From Carnobacterium_B sp040274945 (GTDB taxonomy: Bacteria > Bacillota > Bacilli > Lactobacillales > Carnobacteriaceae), in contig NZ_JBEMAR010000001.1 of assembly GCF_040274945.1 (NCBI RefSeq), positions 124,001 to 188,000 on the forward strand: a stretch of 64,000 bases of DNA. The letters are read 5' to 3'. Of this stretch, positions 7,439 through 16,330 are shown one piece after another. The notes under the pieces were generated by a model, which was not told the origin of the DNA, made no database searches, and was given only the letters and a program-made list of their open reading frames with translations. Position numbers and translations under genes: made by a program. The stretch's first letter is position 1, and each line of letters starts with the position of its first letter.

Positions 7439-8593
7439 TCATTTTTTTTTCTTATCTGCTTTAAATGCATCTTTTACTTTATCAAAAATCGAACCATCTT
7501 GTTCTTCAACTTCCATACCGCTAGATTTAGCGAATTGTCTCAACAAGTCTGTTTGTTCTTTTGATAAGTTTTTCGGAGTCATTAATTTAACTCTTACATG
7601 TTGGTCTCCTGTACCTGTACCACGTAATTTTGGTGCTCCTTTGCCTCTCAAACGGAAATTCGTTCCTGTTTGTGTTCCAGCAGGTATTTTTAATTTCACC
7701 TTACCATGAACGGTTGGAACTTCCACTTCATCCCCTAAAGATGCTTGGACGATATTGATTGGCAATTCGTAATAAATTTCTGATCCATCTCGATCAAATT
7801 GATTGCTAGCTTTAACACGGAAGACAACATATAGATCTCCGTAAGGTCCACCATTTTTACCGGCTTCTCCTTGTCCGTTTAAGCGCATTTGATTTCCATC
7901 TTCAACACCTGCAGGAACAGTTACTTTAACCGTATGTTTGTCTTTCGTATGTCCAGAACCATGACAAGTTGGACAAGTTTCTTTGATTTCTTGACCTGTA
8001 CCATGACAAACATCACATGTTTGACGCGTCATTACTCGGCCAAGTGGCGTGTTTCTCTCAACGTTCAATGAACCTGTACCATGACATTTAGAACATGTTA
8101 CAGGGTGTGTTCCTGGTTTAGCCCCATCACCATGACACGTTTTACATTCTTCTTCACGGTTATAACTGATGGTGGTTTCTTTCCCAAAAATAGCTTCTTC
8201 AAATTCAAGATTGATTGTGTATTGTAAATCGTCTCCTTGACGAGGAGCGTTTGGATTTTGCGAACGACCGCCGCCTCCAAAGAATGATTCAAAGATATCT
8301 TCGAATCCACCGCCGCCGAATCCGCCAAAGCCTCCGCCGCCGTAACCGCCGCCACCTGCTCCAAAGTTTGGATCTGTACTTGCATGTCCATATTGGTCAT
8401 ATGCCGCACGTTTGTCAGGGTTACTTAATACTTCATAAGCTTCCGCAACTTCCTTAAACTTTTCTTCAGATCCAGCTTCTTTATTAATATCCGGATGGAA
8501 CTTTTTTGATAATTTTCTGTATGCCTTTTTTATTTCATCATCGGAAGCACCTTTTGATACTCCTAATACTTCATATAAATCTCTTTTAGCCAT
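7439..8593 (-). CDS. dnaJ: Chaperone protein DnaJ (Hsp40)
   Basis: This 384-residue type I J-protein has the J domain with HPD at residues 33-35, a Gly/Phe-rich segment (about 75-115, many GGG repeats), and four CxxCxGxG zinc motifs (CKTCHGDG, CSKCHGTG, CDVCHGTG, CPTCHGSG). The C-terminal substrate-binding domains follow. It delivers unfolded clients to DnaK and stimulates its ATPase. It is the last gene of hrcA-grpE-dnaK-dnaJ. A hairpin between dnaK and dnaJ suggests that its expression is below that of dnaK. All catalytic and zinc-binding residues are present. Confidence 0.98.
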   Translation of the reverse strand: MAKRDLYEVLGVSKGASDDEIKKAYRKLSKKFHPDINKEAGSEEKFKEVAEAYEVLSNPDKRAAYDQYGHASTDPNFGAGGGGYGGGGFGGFGGGGFEDIFESFFGGGGRSQNPNAPRQGDDLQYTINLEFEEAIFGKETTISYNREEECKTCHGDGAKPGTHPVTCSKCHGTGSLNVERNTPLGRVMTRQTCDVCHGTGQEIKETCPTCHGSGHTKDKHTVKVTVPAGVEDGNQMRLNGQGEAGKNGGPYGDLYVVFRVKASNQFDRDGSEIYYELPINIVQASLGDEVEVPTVHGKVKLKIPAGTQTGTNFRLRGKGAPKLRGTGTGDQHVRVKLMTPKNLSKEQTDLLRQFAKSSGMEVEEQDGSIFDKVKDAFKADKKKK

Positions 8594-8667
8594 AATTTCC
8601 CTCCATCGTCACTTGACAATTTTTAATGTATCCTCAAATTCACCTTCATGAGCATAGCATATCTAGA

Positions 8668-8700
8668 AGAAAAAGCCAAAAGCAATTTGCCTTGGCTTTT
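8668..8700 (-). terminator. Hairpin between dnaK and dnaJ
   Basis: AAAAGCCAA (8671-8679) pairs with TTGGCTTTT (8692-8700), followed on the minus strand by U-rich sequence. It lies within 30 bases of the dnaK stop. It is probably a partial terminator or an mRNA 3' stabiliser inside the operon. Confidence 0.65.
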
Positions 8701-8725
8701 CCATTCCATCCTTAAATTATGAAGG

Positions 8726-10564
8726 TTATTTAGCGTCATCATCGATTTCTTCAAAATCAGCATCTACAACATCTTCAGATCCATCTTGTGCTTGTTCTGC
8801 AGCTTCAGGATTTGCTTCTCCTTGTGCTTGAGCAGCTTGTTCATATAATTTAACTGTTAAAGCTTGTACGATTTCATTTAATTCATCGCGTTTTGTTTTC
8901 ATTGCTTCAATATCATTTGCTTCGACAGCAGCTTTCAATTCATCACGAGCTTCTTCAGCTTTTTTAACTTCAGCTTCATCAACTTTGCCTTCTAATTCAC
9001 CAATAGTTTTATCTACTTGGAATAATAATTGATCCACTTCGTTACGTAATTCTACTTCTTCTTTACGAGCTTTATCCGCTTCAGCATTAGCTTCTGCATC
9101 TTTAACCATACGTTCGATTTCTTCGTCTGTTAAACCTGAAGAAGATTTGATCGTAATTGTTTGTTCTTTTTGAGTACCTAAGTCTTTAGCACTTACGTTA
9201 ACAATTCCGTTTTTATCAATATCAAATGTTACTTCGATTTGAGGAATTCCACGTGGTGCAGCAGGAATATCTGTCAATTGGAAGCGACCTAATGTTTTGT
9301 TGTCGGCTGCCATTGGACGTTCCCCTTGCATTACGTGTACGTCAACAGCTGGTTGGTTGTCAGCAGCAGTTGAGAATACTTGTGATTTACTTGTTGGGAT
9401 CGTTGTGTTACGTTCGATCAATTTAGTAAATACGCCACCCATAGTTTCAATACCTAATGATAACGGAGTAACATCTAACAATACGATGTCTTTAACGTCA
9501 CCAGTGATAACTCCACCTTGGATTGCAGCACCCATTGCTACAACTTCATCAGGGTTAACTGATTTGTTTGGTTCTTTTCCAGCTTCTTTACGTACTGCTT
9601 CTACAACAGAAGGGATACGTGTTGATCCACCAACTAAGATTACTTCATCAATTTCTGATGTTGATAATCCAGCATCTTTCAATGCTTGGCGAACAGGTCC
9701 TTTAGTACGTTCTACTAGGTCATAAGTTAATTCGTCAAATTTAGCACGAGTTAAGTTGATTTCCAAGTGTAATGGTCCAGCTTCTCCAGCAGTGATAAAT
9801 GGTAAGCTGATTTGAGTTGAAGTTACGCCTGATAAGTCTTTTTTAGCTTTTTCAGCAGCGTCTTTCAAACGTTGTACAGCCATTTTGTCTTTAGATAAGT
9901 CAACGCCGTTTTCTTTTTTGAATTCAGCTACCAAGTATTCCATGATTTTGTTATCAAAATCATCTCCACCTAATTTGTTGTCACCTGCAGTAGATAATAC
10001 ATCAAATACGCCGTCTCCTAATTCAAGGATTGAAACGTCAAAAGTACCACCACCAAGGTCAAATACTAAAACTTTTTCATCTTTGTCTACTTTGTCTAAA
10101 CCATATGCTAATGCTGCAGCAGTTGGTTCATTAACGATACGTTCCACTTCAAGACCAGCAATTTTACCAGCATCTTTTGTTGCTTGACGTTGTGCATCAT
10201 TGAAGTAAGCAGGAACAGTGATAACAGCTTTATCAACTGTTTCGCCTAAATAGCTTTCAGCATAACCTTTCAAGTATTGAAGAATTGTTGCAGAAACTTC
10301 TTGTGGAGTATATTTTTTACCATCAACTTCAACTGAAAAGCCAGCTTCGCCGATATGACGTTTGATTGAGCTAATTGTGTTAGGGTTTGTTACAGCTTGG
10401 CGTTTAGCCACTTCCCCTACTTGCATTTCTCCGTTTTTAAATGCAACAACTGATGGAGTCGTACGATTGCCTTCTGGATTCGGAATAATTTTTGCTTCTC
10501 CGCCTTCTAATACAGCAACTGCTGAGTTTGTTGTTCCTAAGTCAATACCAATCATTTTACCCAT
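8726..10564 (-). CDS. dnaK: Chaperone protein DnaK (Hsp70)
   Basis: The 612-residue protein starts with the phosphate-binding loop IGIDLGTTNS and has DLGGGTFDVS, the NEPTAAALAYGLD helix and the linker region leading into DVTPLSLGIETMGG of the substrate-binding domain. The C-terminal lid ends in an acidic tail (DVVDADFEEIDDD), as usual. It is an ATP-dependent foldase working with DnaJ and GrpE. The ATG follows GAGGGA; three codons later a second ATG exists. It lies 46 bases after grpE in the CIRCE-controlled operon. Length and motifs are fully normal. Confidence 0.99.
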   Translation of the reverse strand: MGKMIGIDLGTTNSAVAVLEGGEAKIIPNPEGNRTTPSVVAFKNGEMQVGEVAKRQAVTNPNTISSIKRHIGEAGFSVEVDGKKYTPQEVSATILQYLKGYAESYLGETVDKAVITVPAYFNDAQRQATKDAGKIAGLEVERIVNEPTAAALAYGLDKVDKDEKVLVFDLGGGTFDVSILELGDGVFDVLSTAGDNKLGGDDFDNKIMEYLVAEFKKENGVDLSKDKMAVQRLKDAAEKAKKDLSGVTSTQISLPFITAGEAGPLHLEINLTRAKFDELTYDLVERTKGPVRQALKDAGLSTSEIDEVILVGGSTRIPSVVEAVRKEAGKEPNKSVNPDEVVAMGAAIQGGVITGDVKDIVLLDVTPLSLGIETMGGVFTKLIERNTTIPTSKSQVFSTAADNQPAVDVHVMQGERPMAADNKTLGRFQLTDIPAAPRGIPQIEVTFDIDKNGIVNVSAKDLGTQKEQTITIKSSSGLTDEEIERMVKDAEANAEADKARKEEVELRNEVDQLLFQVDKTIGELEGKVDEAEVKKAEEARDELKAAVEANDIEAMKTKRDELNEIVQALTVKLYEQAAQAQGEANPEAAEQAQDGSEDVVDADFEEIDDDAK

Positions 10565-10610
10565 TATAAATCCCTCATTTTTTTATTATTTTTTTACAGT
10601 TATCTAAATT

Positions 10611-11168
10611 TTATTGAGCAACAATTACCATTGCGGGACGTAATACGCGTCCGTTTAAATCATAACCTTTTTGGAAAACTTGTACAACTGTTTCGCTTGC
10701 TTGACCTTCTTCAACAGGAACAGTTTGAATCGCCTGATGGAAGTTTGGATCAAAAGGTTCATTTAAAGGATCAATCACTTCAATGCCTTCGCTTTTCAAT
10801 GCAGCATTGAATGTTTCCATAACCATTTCAATTCCTTTTTTCAAACTTTTCCCTTGCTCATCTGTTACTTCAATAGCTAGAGCTCGTTCTAAGTTATCAA
10901 TAACGGGAAGTAATTCTGTTGCTAAAGATTGAGCACGGAATTTAGCAGCATCTTCACGTTCTTTTGCATTGCGTTTTTGGATATTTGCCATTTCAGCTTG
11001 CACACGCAAATATTTATTTTCCATTTCTTCTAAATCAGCTTTTACTTTAGCAAGTTCATCAACTTCTGGTTGTTCCACTTCCACAGATTCAGTTGTTTCT
11101 TCTACCAATTCTGTTGGTGTTTCTTCAACCATTTCTTGTTCTTGCTTTTTATCTTTATTTCTAGACAC
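10611..11168 (-). CDS. grpE: Nucleotide exchange factor GrpE
   Basis: The 185-residue product has an acidic, Glu-rich N terminus (about 1-45), a long coiled-coil helix (about 40-110), and the C-terminal beta domain ending in the family signature GYxLxxRVLRPAMVxV. GrpE dimers release ADP from DnaK. The start is GTG at 11168, with AAAGGAG eight bases upstream; no ATG is available nearby. It lies 18 bases after hrcA and 46 bases before dnaK in one transcript. Confidence 0.97.
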   Translation of the reverse strand: MSRNKDKKQEQEMVEETPTELVEETTESVEVEQPEVDELAKVKADLEEMENKYLRVQAEMANIQKRNAKEREDAAKFRAQSLATELLPVIDNLERALAIEVTDEQGKSLKKGIEMVMETFNAALKSEGIEVIDPLNEPFDPNFHQAIQTVPVEEGQASETVVQVFQKGYDLNGRVLRPAMVIVAQ

Positions 11169-11186
11169 AACAACAGCTCCTTTTGA

Positions 11187-12224
11187 TTAATCGTCTACAG
11201 CTTGATAGTAGTCGATTATTTTTTTTGAAAGCTCATTTCGAAATACATCCACCAAACCAATCATTTTAGAATACGGCATATTTGTTGGACCTAATAATGC
11301 AATAACACCTGAACTATATCCTTCAATGTCATAACTTGCTGTAATTAAACTGAACTCATTAAAAAGCTCATTGTTTAACTCCGTACCAATTTTCACATTG
11401 ATTCCGGTAGTACTTGGAACCAATAAAGAAGATAAGTCATGAGTACCATCCATTAAGGAATAAATAGACTTGAATTTTTCGACATTTAATTCATTCGAGA
11501 AATCGAGTATATTCATTCTTCCACCTACGTGCATCCTATCTTGTCCAGCTTTCAAAAAGACATCTTCGAAGATATTCAACATTCCTTCATTTGTTCGAAC
11601 ATATTTATTCAACAATATCGGAATTTCTGTCTTCAGTCTTTTAAATACTTCCATTAGCGAAAGACCAACTAATTGTTCATTAAAAATACGAACAATTTTT
11701 TCTAGCTCGTTAACATCCATTGACCTAGGAATCGTTACTATTTGGTTTTCTACATGGCCCTTATCGGTTACTAAGATAGCCATCACTTGATAATCATTTA
11801 ATGGCACCAATCGAAAACCAGTTAGAATACTTTCTTTGATTTCAGAACCTAACGTAATCGCCGTGTAACTGGTCAACCGAGAAAGCAATTCAGCCGATTG
11901 AAAAACAATCTCATCCAATTGCCTGAACTGATTTCCTAAAGCACTCTTTATGATCGCAAGATCTTTTTTTTGAATTTTCGCTGGATGTACCAGATGGTCC
12001 ACGTAAAAACGGTACCCTTTTAAAGATGGGACACGACCGGATGACGAATGCGTTTTTTCAATGAAGCCTAATTCTTCAAGACGCCCCATTTCATTACGAA
12101 TGGTTGCTGAACTAAAATTGATTTCAGCTTCATTCATTAAGGTTTTAGAACCAATGGGTGTCTCATATGAAGTGTATAAGCGAATGATAGATTTTAAAAT
12201 TAAAATCTGCCTTTCAGTTAACAT
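11187..12224 (-). CDS. hrcA: Heat-inducible transcription repressor HrcA
   Basis: The 345-residue repressor has an N-terminal winged-helix domain (about 1-75, with SSATIRNEMGRLEELGFI as recognition region) followed by the GAF-like dimerisation domain. It binds CIRCE and needs GroEL for activity, so that unfolded protein load derepresses the operon. The ATG follows AGAGGTGA with six bases of spacing. It is the promoter-proximal gene of hrcA-grpE-dnaK-dnaJ, and CIRCE lies immediately upstream, giving autoregulation. Confidence 0.97.
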   Translation of the reverse strand: MLTERQILILKSIIRLYTSYETPIGSKTLMNEAEINFSSATIRNEMGRLEELGFIEKTHSSSGRVPSLKGYRFYVDHLVHPAKIQKKDLAIIKSALGNQFRQLDEIVFQSAELLSRLTSYTAITLGSEIKESILTGFRLVPLNDYQVMAILVTDKGHVENQIVTIPRSMDVNELEKIVRIFNEQLVGLSLMEVFKRLKTEIPILLNKYVRTNEGMLNIFEDVFLKAGQDRMHVGGRMNILDFSNELNVEKFKSIYSLMDGTHDLSSLLVPSTTGINVKIGTELNNELFNEFSLITASYDIEGYSSGVIALLGPTNMPYSKMIGLVDVFRNELSKKIIDYYQAVDD

Positions 12225-12241
12225 ATTGCATCACCTCTTTT

Positions 12242-12268
12242 TTAGCACTTGAAACTATTGAGTGCTAA
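12242..12268. promoter_or_regulatory. CIRCE operator (HrcA binding site)
   Basis: TTAGCACTT-N9-GAGTGCTAA differs from the consensus TTAGCACTC-N9-GAGTGCTAA at one position only. It lies between the -10 box and the hrcA Shine-Dalgarno, the usual position. Confidence 0.97.
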
Positions 12269-12278
12269 TACATTTATT

Positions 12279-12307
12279 AATTTACCAAATATAACTGTAT
12301 CTGTCAA
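12279..12307 (-). promoter_or_regulatory. Sigma-A promoter of the hrcA operon
   Basis: A perfect -35 TTGACA (12307-12302) and a -10 TAAATT (12284-12279) are separated by 17 bases on the minus strand, directly upstream of CIRCE. Confidence 0.9.
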
Positions 12308-12385
12308 TAATTTTTGCTTATTTTTTGACTAATTTTGACGTTTCTCTAAAAAGCCGGTATAACGCTTGATTTATCCTACTTTTAC

Positions 12386-12436
12386 TAAAAAGACAGTGTC
12401 AAAAATGGAAAGTTCCATCTTCAACACTATCTTTTA
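12386..12436 (-). terminator. Terminator of argGH
   Basis: AAAAGATAGTGT pairs with ACACTGTCTTTTT (one G-U pair), and an inner GATGGAA/TTCCATTTT stem extends the hairpin. A U run follows on the minus strand, right after the argH stop. Confidence 0.8.
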
Positions 12437-12443
12437 ATTCTTC

Positions 12444-13823
12444 TTATATTAGATTAAATTCTAGTTTAGCTTTTTCAATTTCATTTCTAATTTGTTCGAA
12501 TCCAGTACCACCTAATGAATTTCTACGTTCAACAGCTATACGAGATTCCAATAAGGTATAAACGTCTTCCTCGATAATAGGAGCGACTTGTTGAAATTCG
12601 GTTAAAGGAATATCTTGTAAATAATGGCCATTTTTCAAGCACTTCAACACAAGTTTTCCAACAATTTCATGTGCTTCTCTAAATGGGGTACCTTTTGAAG
12701 CCAGATAATCCGCTAATTCAGTTGCGTTCGAAAAATCTTTCGTTGTCGCTTCACTCATATTTTCTTCATGCACAATCATGTCTTCCAACATACCAGCAAA
12801 TATTTCCAAACAATCTTTAACCGTTTTTACCGTATCAAACATGCCTTCTTTGTCTTCTTGTAGATCCTTGTTATAGGCAAGCGGCAAACTTTTCATTGTC
12901 GTTAACAACGAAAATAAATTGCCGTACACTCTACCTGTTTTTCCACGAATCAATTCTGCCATATCTGGATTTTTCTTTTGCGGCATAATGGAACTACCCG
13001 TCGAAAAAGTATCCGTTAAACTAGCGAATTGATATTCATGGCTGGTCCAAAGAATTATTTCTTCGCAAAAACGTGAAAGATGCATCATCAGTATACTGCT
13101 GGTGGATAGAAATTCTAAGATAAAGTCTCGATCGCTAACGGCATCCATACTATTGGAATAGATAGAGTTGAAACCTAACTGTTCAGCAGTGTACAAACGA
13201 TCGATTGGAAATGTTGTCCCTGCCAAGGCAGCTGCTCCTAGTGGAGAGCAATCAATTCGTTTCAAACTGTCTTGATACCGTTCTAAATCACGTTTAAACA
13301 TATTGTAATACGCCAATAAATGATGAGCAAAAGAAATGGGTTGTGCATGCTGCAAATGCGTATATCCAGGAACAATCGTTTCAACATGTTTTTCTGCTTT
13401 CAGTAAAATAACTTTTTCCAGATCCTCAAGCGATACGGAAATTTCACCTACTTGACGTTTTAAATACAGGTGCATGTCTGTAGCTACTTGATCATTCCGG
13501 CTTCTTGCAGTGTGCAACTTTCCTGCAACAGGACCAATTTCTTTATGGAGAAGCGTTTCAATATTCAAATGAATATCTTCATTTTCAATAGAGAATACCA
13601 ACTCTTTCTTTTGGGCTTTTACTAAAAGACTTTCTAACCCTTTGATGATTTCATCTGCTTCTTCTTGAAGAATAATCGCTGTTTTAGCCAACATGTCAAC
13701 ATGTGCCAAACTTCCTAAAATGTCTTCTTCAGCTAAAACTTGGTCTACTTCAATTGAAGCCCCAAACTCATCAATCCAATTTTGGTTTTCTCCTTCAAAA
13801 CGACCGCCCCATAATTTTTTCAT
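12444..13823 (-). CDS. argH: Argininosuccinate lyase
   Basis: The 459-residue product starts MKKLWGGRFEG, as in the family. The frame could begin three codons earlier, but the AGGA ribosome site overlaps that ATG and fits the one at 13823. Signature GSSIMPQKKNPD of the fumarase/aspartase superfamily is intact, as are TARSRNDQVATD and the catalytic-loop region. It cleaves argininosuccinate to arginine and fumarate, the last step of arginine synthesis. It follows argG by about 40 bases, and the pair ends in a strong terminator. No carbamoyl-phosphate or ornithine genes are in the window, so the pathway source of citrulline is not shown. Confidence 0.97.
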   Translation of the reverse strand: MKKLWGGRFEGENQNWIDEFGASIEVDQVLAEEDILGSLAHVDMLAKTAIILQEEADEIIKGLESLLVKAQKKELVFSIENEDIHLNIETLLHKEIGPVAGKLHTARSRNDQVATDMHLYLKRQVGEISVSLEDLEKVILLKAEKHVETIVPGYTHLQHAQPISFAHHLLAYYNMFKRDLERYQDSLKRIDCSPLGAAALAGTTFPIDRLYTAEQLGFNSIYSNSMDAVSDRDFILEFLSTSSILMMHLSRFCEEIILWTSHEYQFASLTDTFSTGSSIMPQKKNPDMAELIRGKTGRVYGNLFSLLTTMKSLPLAYNKDLQEDKEGMFDTVKTVKDCLEIFAGMLEDMIVHEENMSEATTKDFSNATELADYLASKGTPFREAHEIVGKLVLKCLKNGHYLQDIPLTEFQQVAPIIEEDVYTLLESRIAVERRNSLGGTGFEQIRNEIEKAKLEFNLI

Positions 13824-13864
13824 ATTTGTCATCCTATCTTTTATTAAGTGTACTTTCTTCGATT

Positions 13865-15079
13865 TTACTTGGTTTTAATGGCATCTTTTGGCTTATTTAC
13901 TTCTGCGTGTACTTTTGTAGGCAATCCCCATAATTTGATAAAGCCAACAGATGACTCTTGGTTAAATGTATCTGCAGAAGTATAAGTCGCCAAGTTCTCA
14001 TCATACAATGAGTTAGGTGATTTTCTGCCTTCTACAATGGCATGTCCTTTAAACAATTTCACCCGAACGGTTCCGTTAACGTACTTTTGAGTAGATTTCA
14101 AAAAGGCAATCAAACTTTCAGTTAATGGGTTGAACCATAATCCGTTGTAAATCATTTCAGTTATTTTTTGTTCGATCATCGGCTTAAAGTGCGCGATATC
14201 TTTAACAAAAGTAAGATCTTCTAGCTCTTTATGTGCCGTCATTAATGTTACTGCTCCAGGAGCTTCATAAACTTCACGAGATTTGATCCCAATCAATCTG
14301 TTCTCAATATGGTCGATCCGTCCAACTCCATGTTTCCCAGCAATGCTGTTCAACTGTTGGATTAACTCAGACAATTCATATTTTGAACCATCGATCGCTA
14401 TCGGTACACCTGCTAAAAATTCAATTTCAATCATTTCAGGAATATCTGGTGTATTTTCTAAACTAACGGTTAAGTCATACGCAACTTCTGGTGGAGCAAT
14501 CCATGGATTTTCTAAAACCCCACACTCATTGCTTCTTCCCCATAGATTTTGATCGATAGAGAAAGGGTTGTCTAAATCAATTGGAACAGGAATAGAGTGC
14601 TCAATAGCATAATTGATTTCTTCTTCTCTTGACCATGTCCAGTCACGAACTGGTGCAAGTACTTTTAAATCTGGTGCTAAAGAATGAATGGCAACTTCAA
14701 AACGAACTTGATCATTCCCTTTTCCTGTACATCCATGTGCTACTGCTACAGCTTCTTCTTTTACAGCTACTTCAACTAATTTTTTAGCAATTAAAGGACG
14801 AGATAACGCTGAGATCAGCGGATACTTACCTTCATAATACGTGTGCGCTTGTAACGCGATTAATGCAAAGTCATTAGCAAATTCATCTTTAGCGTCAATC
14901 GTATAAGAAGCTACCGCTCCAATTTCGATTGCTTTATCTTTAATAAAATCTAAGTTCTTTCCTTCTCCAACATCTAAACAACAAGCTATTACATCATATC
15001 CTTCATCCATTAACCATTTAATAGAGACTGACGTATCCAGTCCTCCTGAGTAAGCTAAAACAACTTTTCCTTTATTCAT
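13865..15079 (-). CDS. argG: Argininosuccinate synthase
   Basis: The 404-residue protein has the PP-loop AYSGGLDTS at residues 9-17 and the family motifs GCTGKGNDQVRFE and ENRLIGIKSREVYE. It joins citrulline and aspartate using ATP. The ATG follows GAGGTG. Its upstream region holds a promoter candidate and an ARG-box-like dyad, consistent with arginine repression, although no argR gene is in this window. Its length is normal for the family. Confidence 0.98.
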   Translation of the reverse strand: MNKGKVVLAYSGGLDTSVSIKWLMDEGYDVIACCLDVGEGKNLDFIKDKAIEIGAVASYTIDAKDEFANDFALIALQAHTYYEGKYPLISALSRPLIAKKLVEVAVKEEAVAVAHGCTGKGNDQVRFEVAIHSLAPDLKVLAPVRDWTWSREEEINYAIEHSIPVPIDLDNPFSIDQNLWGRSNECGVLENPWIAPPEVAYDLTVSLENTPDIPEMIEIEFLAGVPIAIDGSKYELSELIQQLNSIAGKHGVGRIDHIENRLIGIKSREVYEAPGAVTLMTAHKELEDLTFVKDIAHFKPMIEQKITEMIYNGLWFNPLTESLIAFLKSTQKYVNGTVRVKLFKGHAIVEGRKSPNSLYDENLATYTSADTFNQESSVGFIKLWGLPTKVHAEVNKPKDAIKTK

Positions 15080-15118
15080 AAAAACACCTCATCCGATTAA
15101 TTTTATTGCATGAAAGTA

Positions 15119-15147
15119 TCCTAACATGGCAAAAAGATTAAAACAAG
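15119..15147 (-). promoter_or_regulatory. Candidate argGH promoter
   Basis: TTGTTT (15147-15142) and TAGGAT (15124-15119) are 17 bases apart on the minus strand, 40 bases upstream of argG. The -10 box is imperfect. Confidence 0.45.
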
Positions 15148-15222
15148 CAAAAAGTGTTTTTTTATACCGTTTCTTGTATTATTTTGCTTATTAAAGAAAA
15201 AATATTGTATATAAACATATTA

Positions 15223-15241
15223 TATTCATTTAAAATGTATA
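15223..15241. promoter_or_regulatory. ARG-box-like dyad upstream of argG
   Basis: TATTCATTTAAAATGTATA is an imperfect palindrome of the ArgR/AhrC box type. It lies about 75 bases upstream of the candidate -35 box. The flanking sequence to 15290 is AT-rich and has no gene. Confidence 0.4.
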
Positions 15242-15292
15242 ATTGGATAAACGTAAAAAAATACTGACTCATGATTTTTTCATTTTTATATA

Positions 15293-15330
15293 CAAAAAAA
15301 AGACAAGATTGTTCTATCTCGTCTCTTTTT
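15293..15330 (-). terminator. Terminator of truB-ribF
   Basis: AGACGAGAT pairs with ATCTTGTCT on the minus strand and is followed by eight U residues. It lies just after the ribF stop. Confidence 0.88.
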
Positions 15331-15337
15331 TATTCGT

Positions 15338-16315
15338 TTAGTGTTCACTTAAAAAGTTCTTATGAGTCAATCCTTTATACTCTTCAAAAAAATGTGCAGT
15401 ATCTAATTCATCTTGTTTCAATTGAGCGATCAGAGCATCAATCGAATCAAATTTTTCCTCATTGCGTAAATAATCGTACCAGAACACCGTTACTTTTTCA
15501 CCATAGATATCTTCATTAAAATCAAGAATGTACACTTCAACTGTTAGCGGACGATTCGGTTCAAAGGTTACATTATGACCGATAGAGGCCATTCCTTTAT
15601 AAACTTGATCACCTACTAAGATTTCAACAGCATATACGCCTATGCGTGGCAATTTAACAAAGTTCTCAACTTCGATATTCGCTGTTGGGAATCCTAATAA
15701 TCTTCCTCTTGCATCCCCATGTACGACCCTTCCAGGCGTAGCATAAACATAACCCAGTAAATTATTTGCAGCAGCCATATCTCCAACCTCTAGAGCTAAG
15801 CGAATACGCGTAGAACTGATTTTGTCTTCTTTTGAAAGTTGTTTCTCCACCACTACGATTTCAAAACGATCTTTAGCATATAGCGGTAAGTGCTCCATAG
15901 AGGCCACTTCTTTTTTTCCAAATGAATAATCAAAACCGGCTACAACCGTTTGGGCATGTAAACCAATAATGTATTGTTCTACAAACTCTTGAGGAGTCAA
16001 TCCTGCAAAAGCAGACGTAAAGTCTACTTCATAAAGAAAATCAACACCAATTTTTTCCATTAACTCTTCTTTACGAGAAACAGTGGAAAGATATTTATGA
16101 TGATCCGGGTTTAATTTTTTAAATACAATTGACGGATGCTGATTAAATGTCATAACTGCTAATTTCAACTGATTTTTTTCGGCAATTTTTTTTGCTCTGC
16201 CGATTACTTCTTGATGACCTCTGTGGACGCCATCAAAAAAACCTAAAGCTAATACTACTTTATCTTTAGGGATTTCACCTTCCTCATATGGATGATGTAA
16301 TTTAATGATTTCCAT
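15338..16315 (-). CDS. ribF: Bifunctional riboflavin kinase / FAD synthetase
   Basis: The 325-residue product has the N-terminal nucleotidyltransferase domain with GFFDGVHRGHQEV near residues 26-38 and the SSTRIR motif near 167, then the C-terminal flavokinase domain with GRVVHGDARGRxLGFPTANI. It converts riboflavin to FMN and then FAD. The start ATG follows GAGGAG. It lies 15 bases after truB, an arrangement common in Firmicutes. No FMN riboswitch is present in front of it. Confidence 0.97.
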   Translation of the reverse strand: MEIIKLHHPYEEGEIPKDKVVLALGFFDGVHRGHQEVIGRAKKIAEKNQLKLAVMTFNQHPSIVFKKLNPDHHKYLSTVSRKEELMEKIGVDFLYEVDFTSAFAGLTPQEFVEQYIIGLHAQTVVAGFDYSFGKKEVASMEHLPLYAKDRFEIVVVEKQLSKEDKISSTRIRLALEVGDMAAANNLLGYVYATPGRVVHGDARGRLLGFPTANIEVENFVKLPRIGVYAVEILVGDQVYKGMASIGHNVTFEPNRPLTVEVYILDFNEDIYGEKVTVFWYDYLRNEEKFDSIDALIAQLKQDELDTAHFFEEYKGLTHKNFLSEH

Positions 16316-16330
16316 AATGTGAAAACTCCT

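Noticed and set aside
7341..7709. 122-codon plus-strand frame at the dnaJ 3' end
   Set aside because: Most of it is antisense to dnaJ; its composition reflects the opposite coding strand.
8098..8409. 103-codon frame inside dnaJ on the same strand
   Set aside because: It is an out-of-frame shadow of the Gly-rich and zinc regions of dnaJ, with no ribosome site and no sensible protein.
9297..9725. 142-codon plus-strand frame opposite dnaK
   Set aside because: It is an antisense shadow of the highly biased dnaK codons; no ribosome site or promoter was seen.
16316..16330. FMN riboswitch in front of ribF
   Set aside because: Only 15 bases separate truB and ribF; no RFN element is possible.
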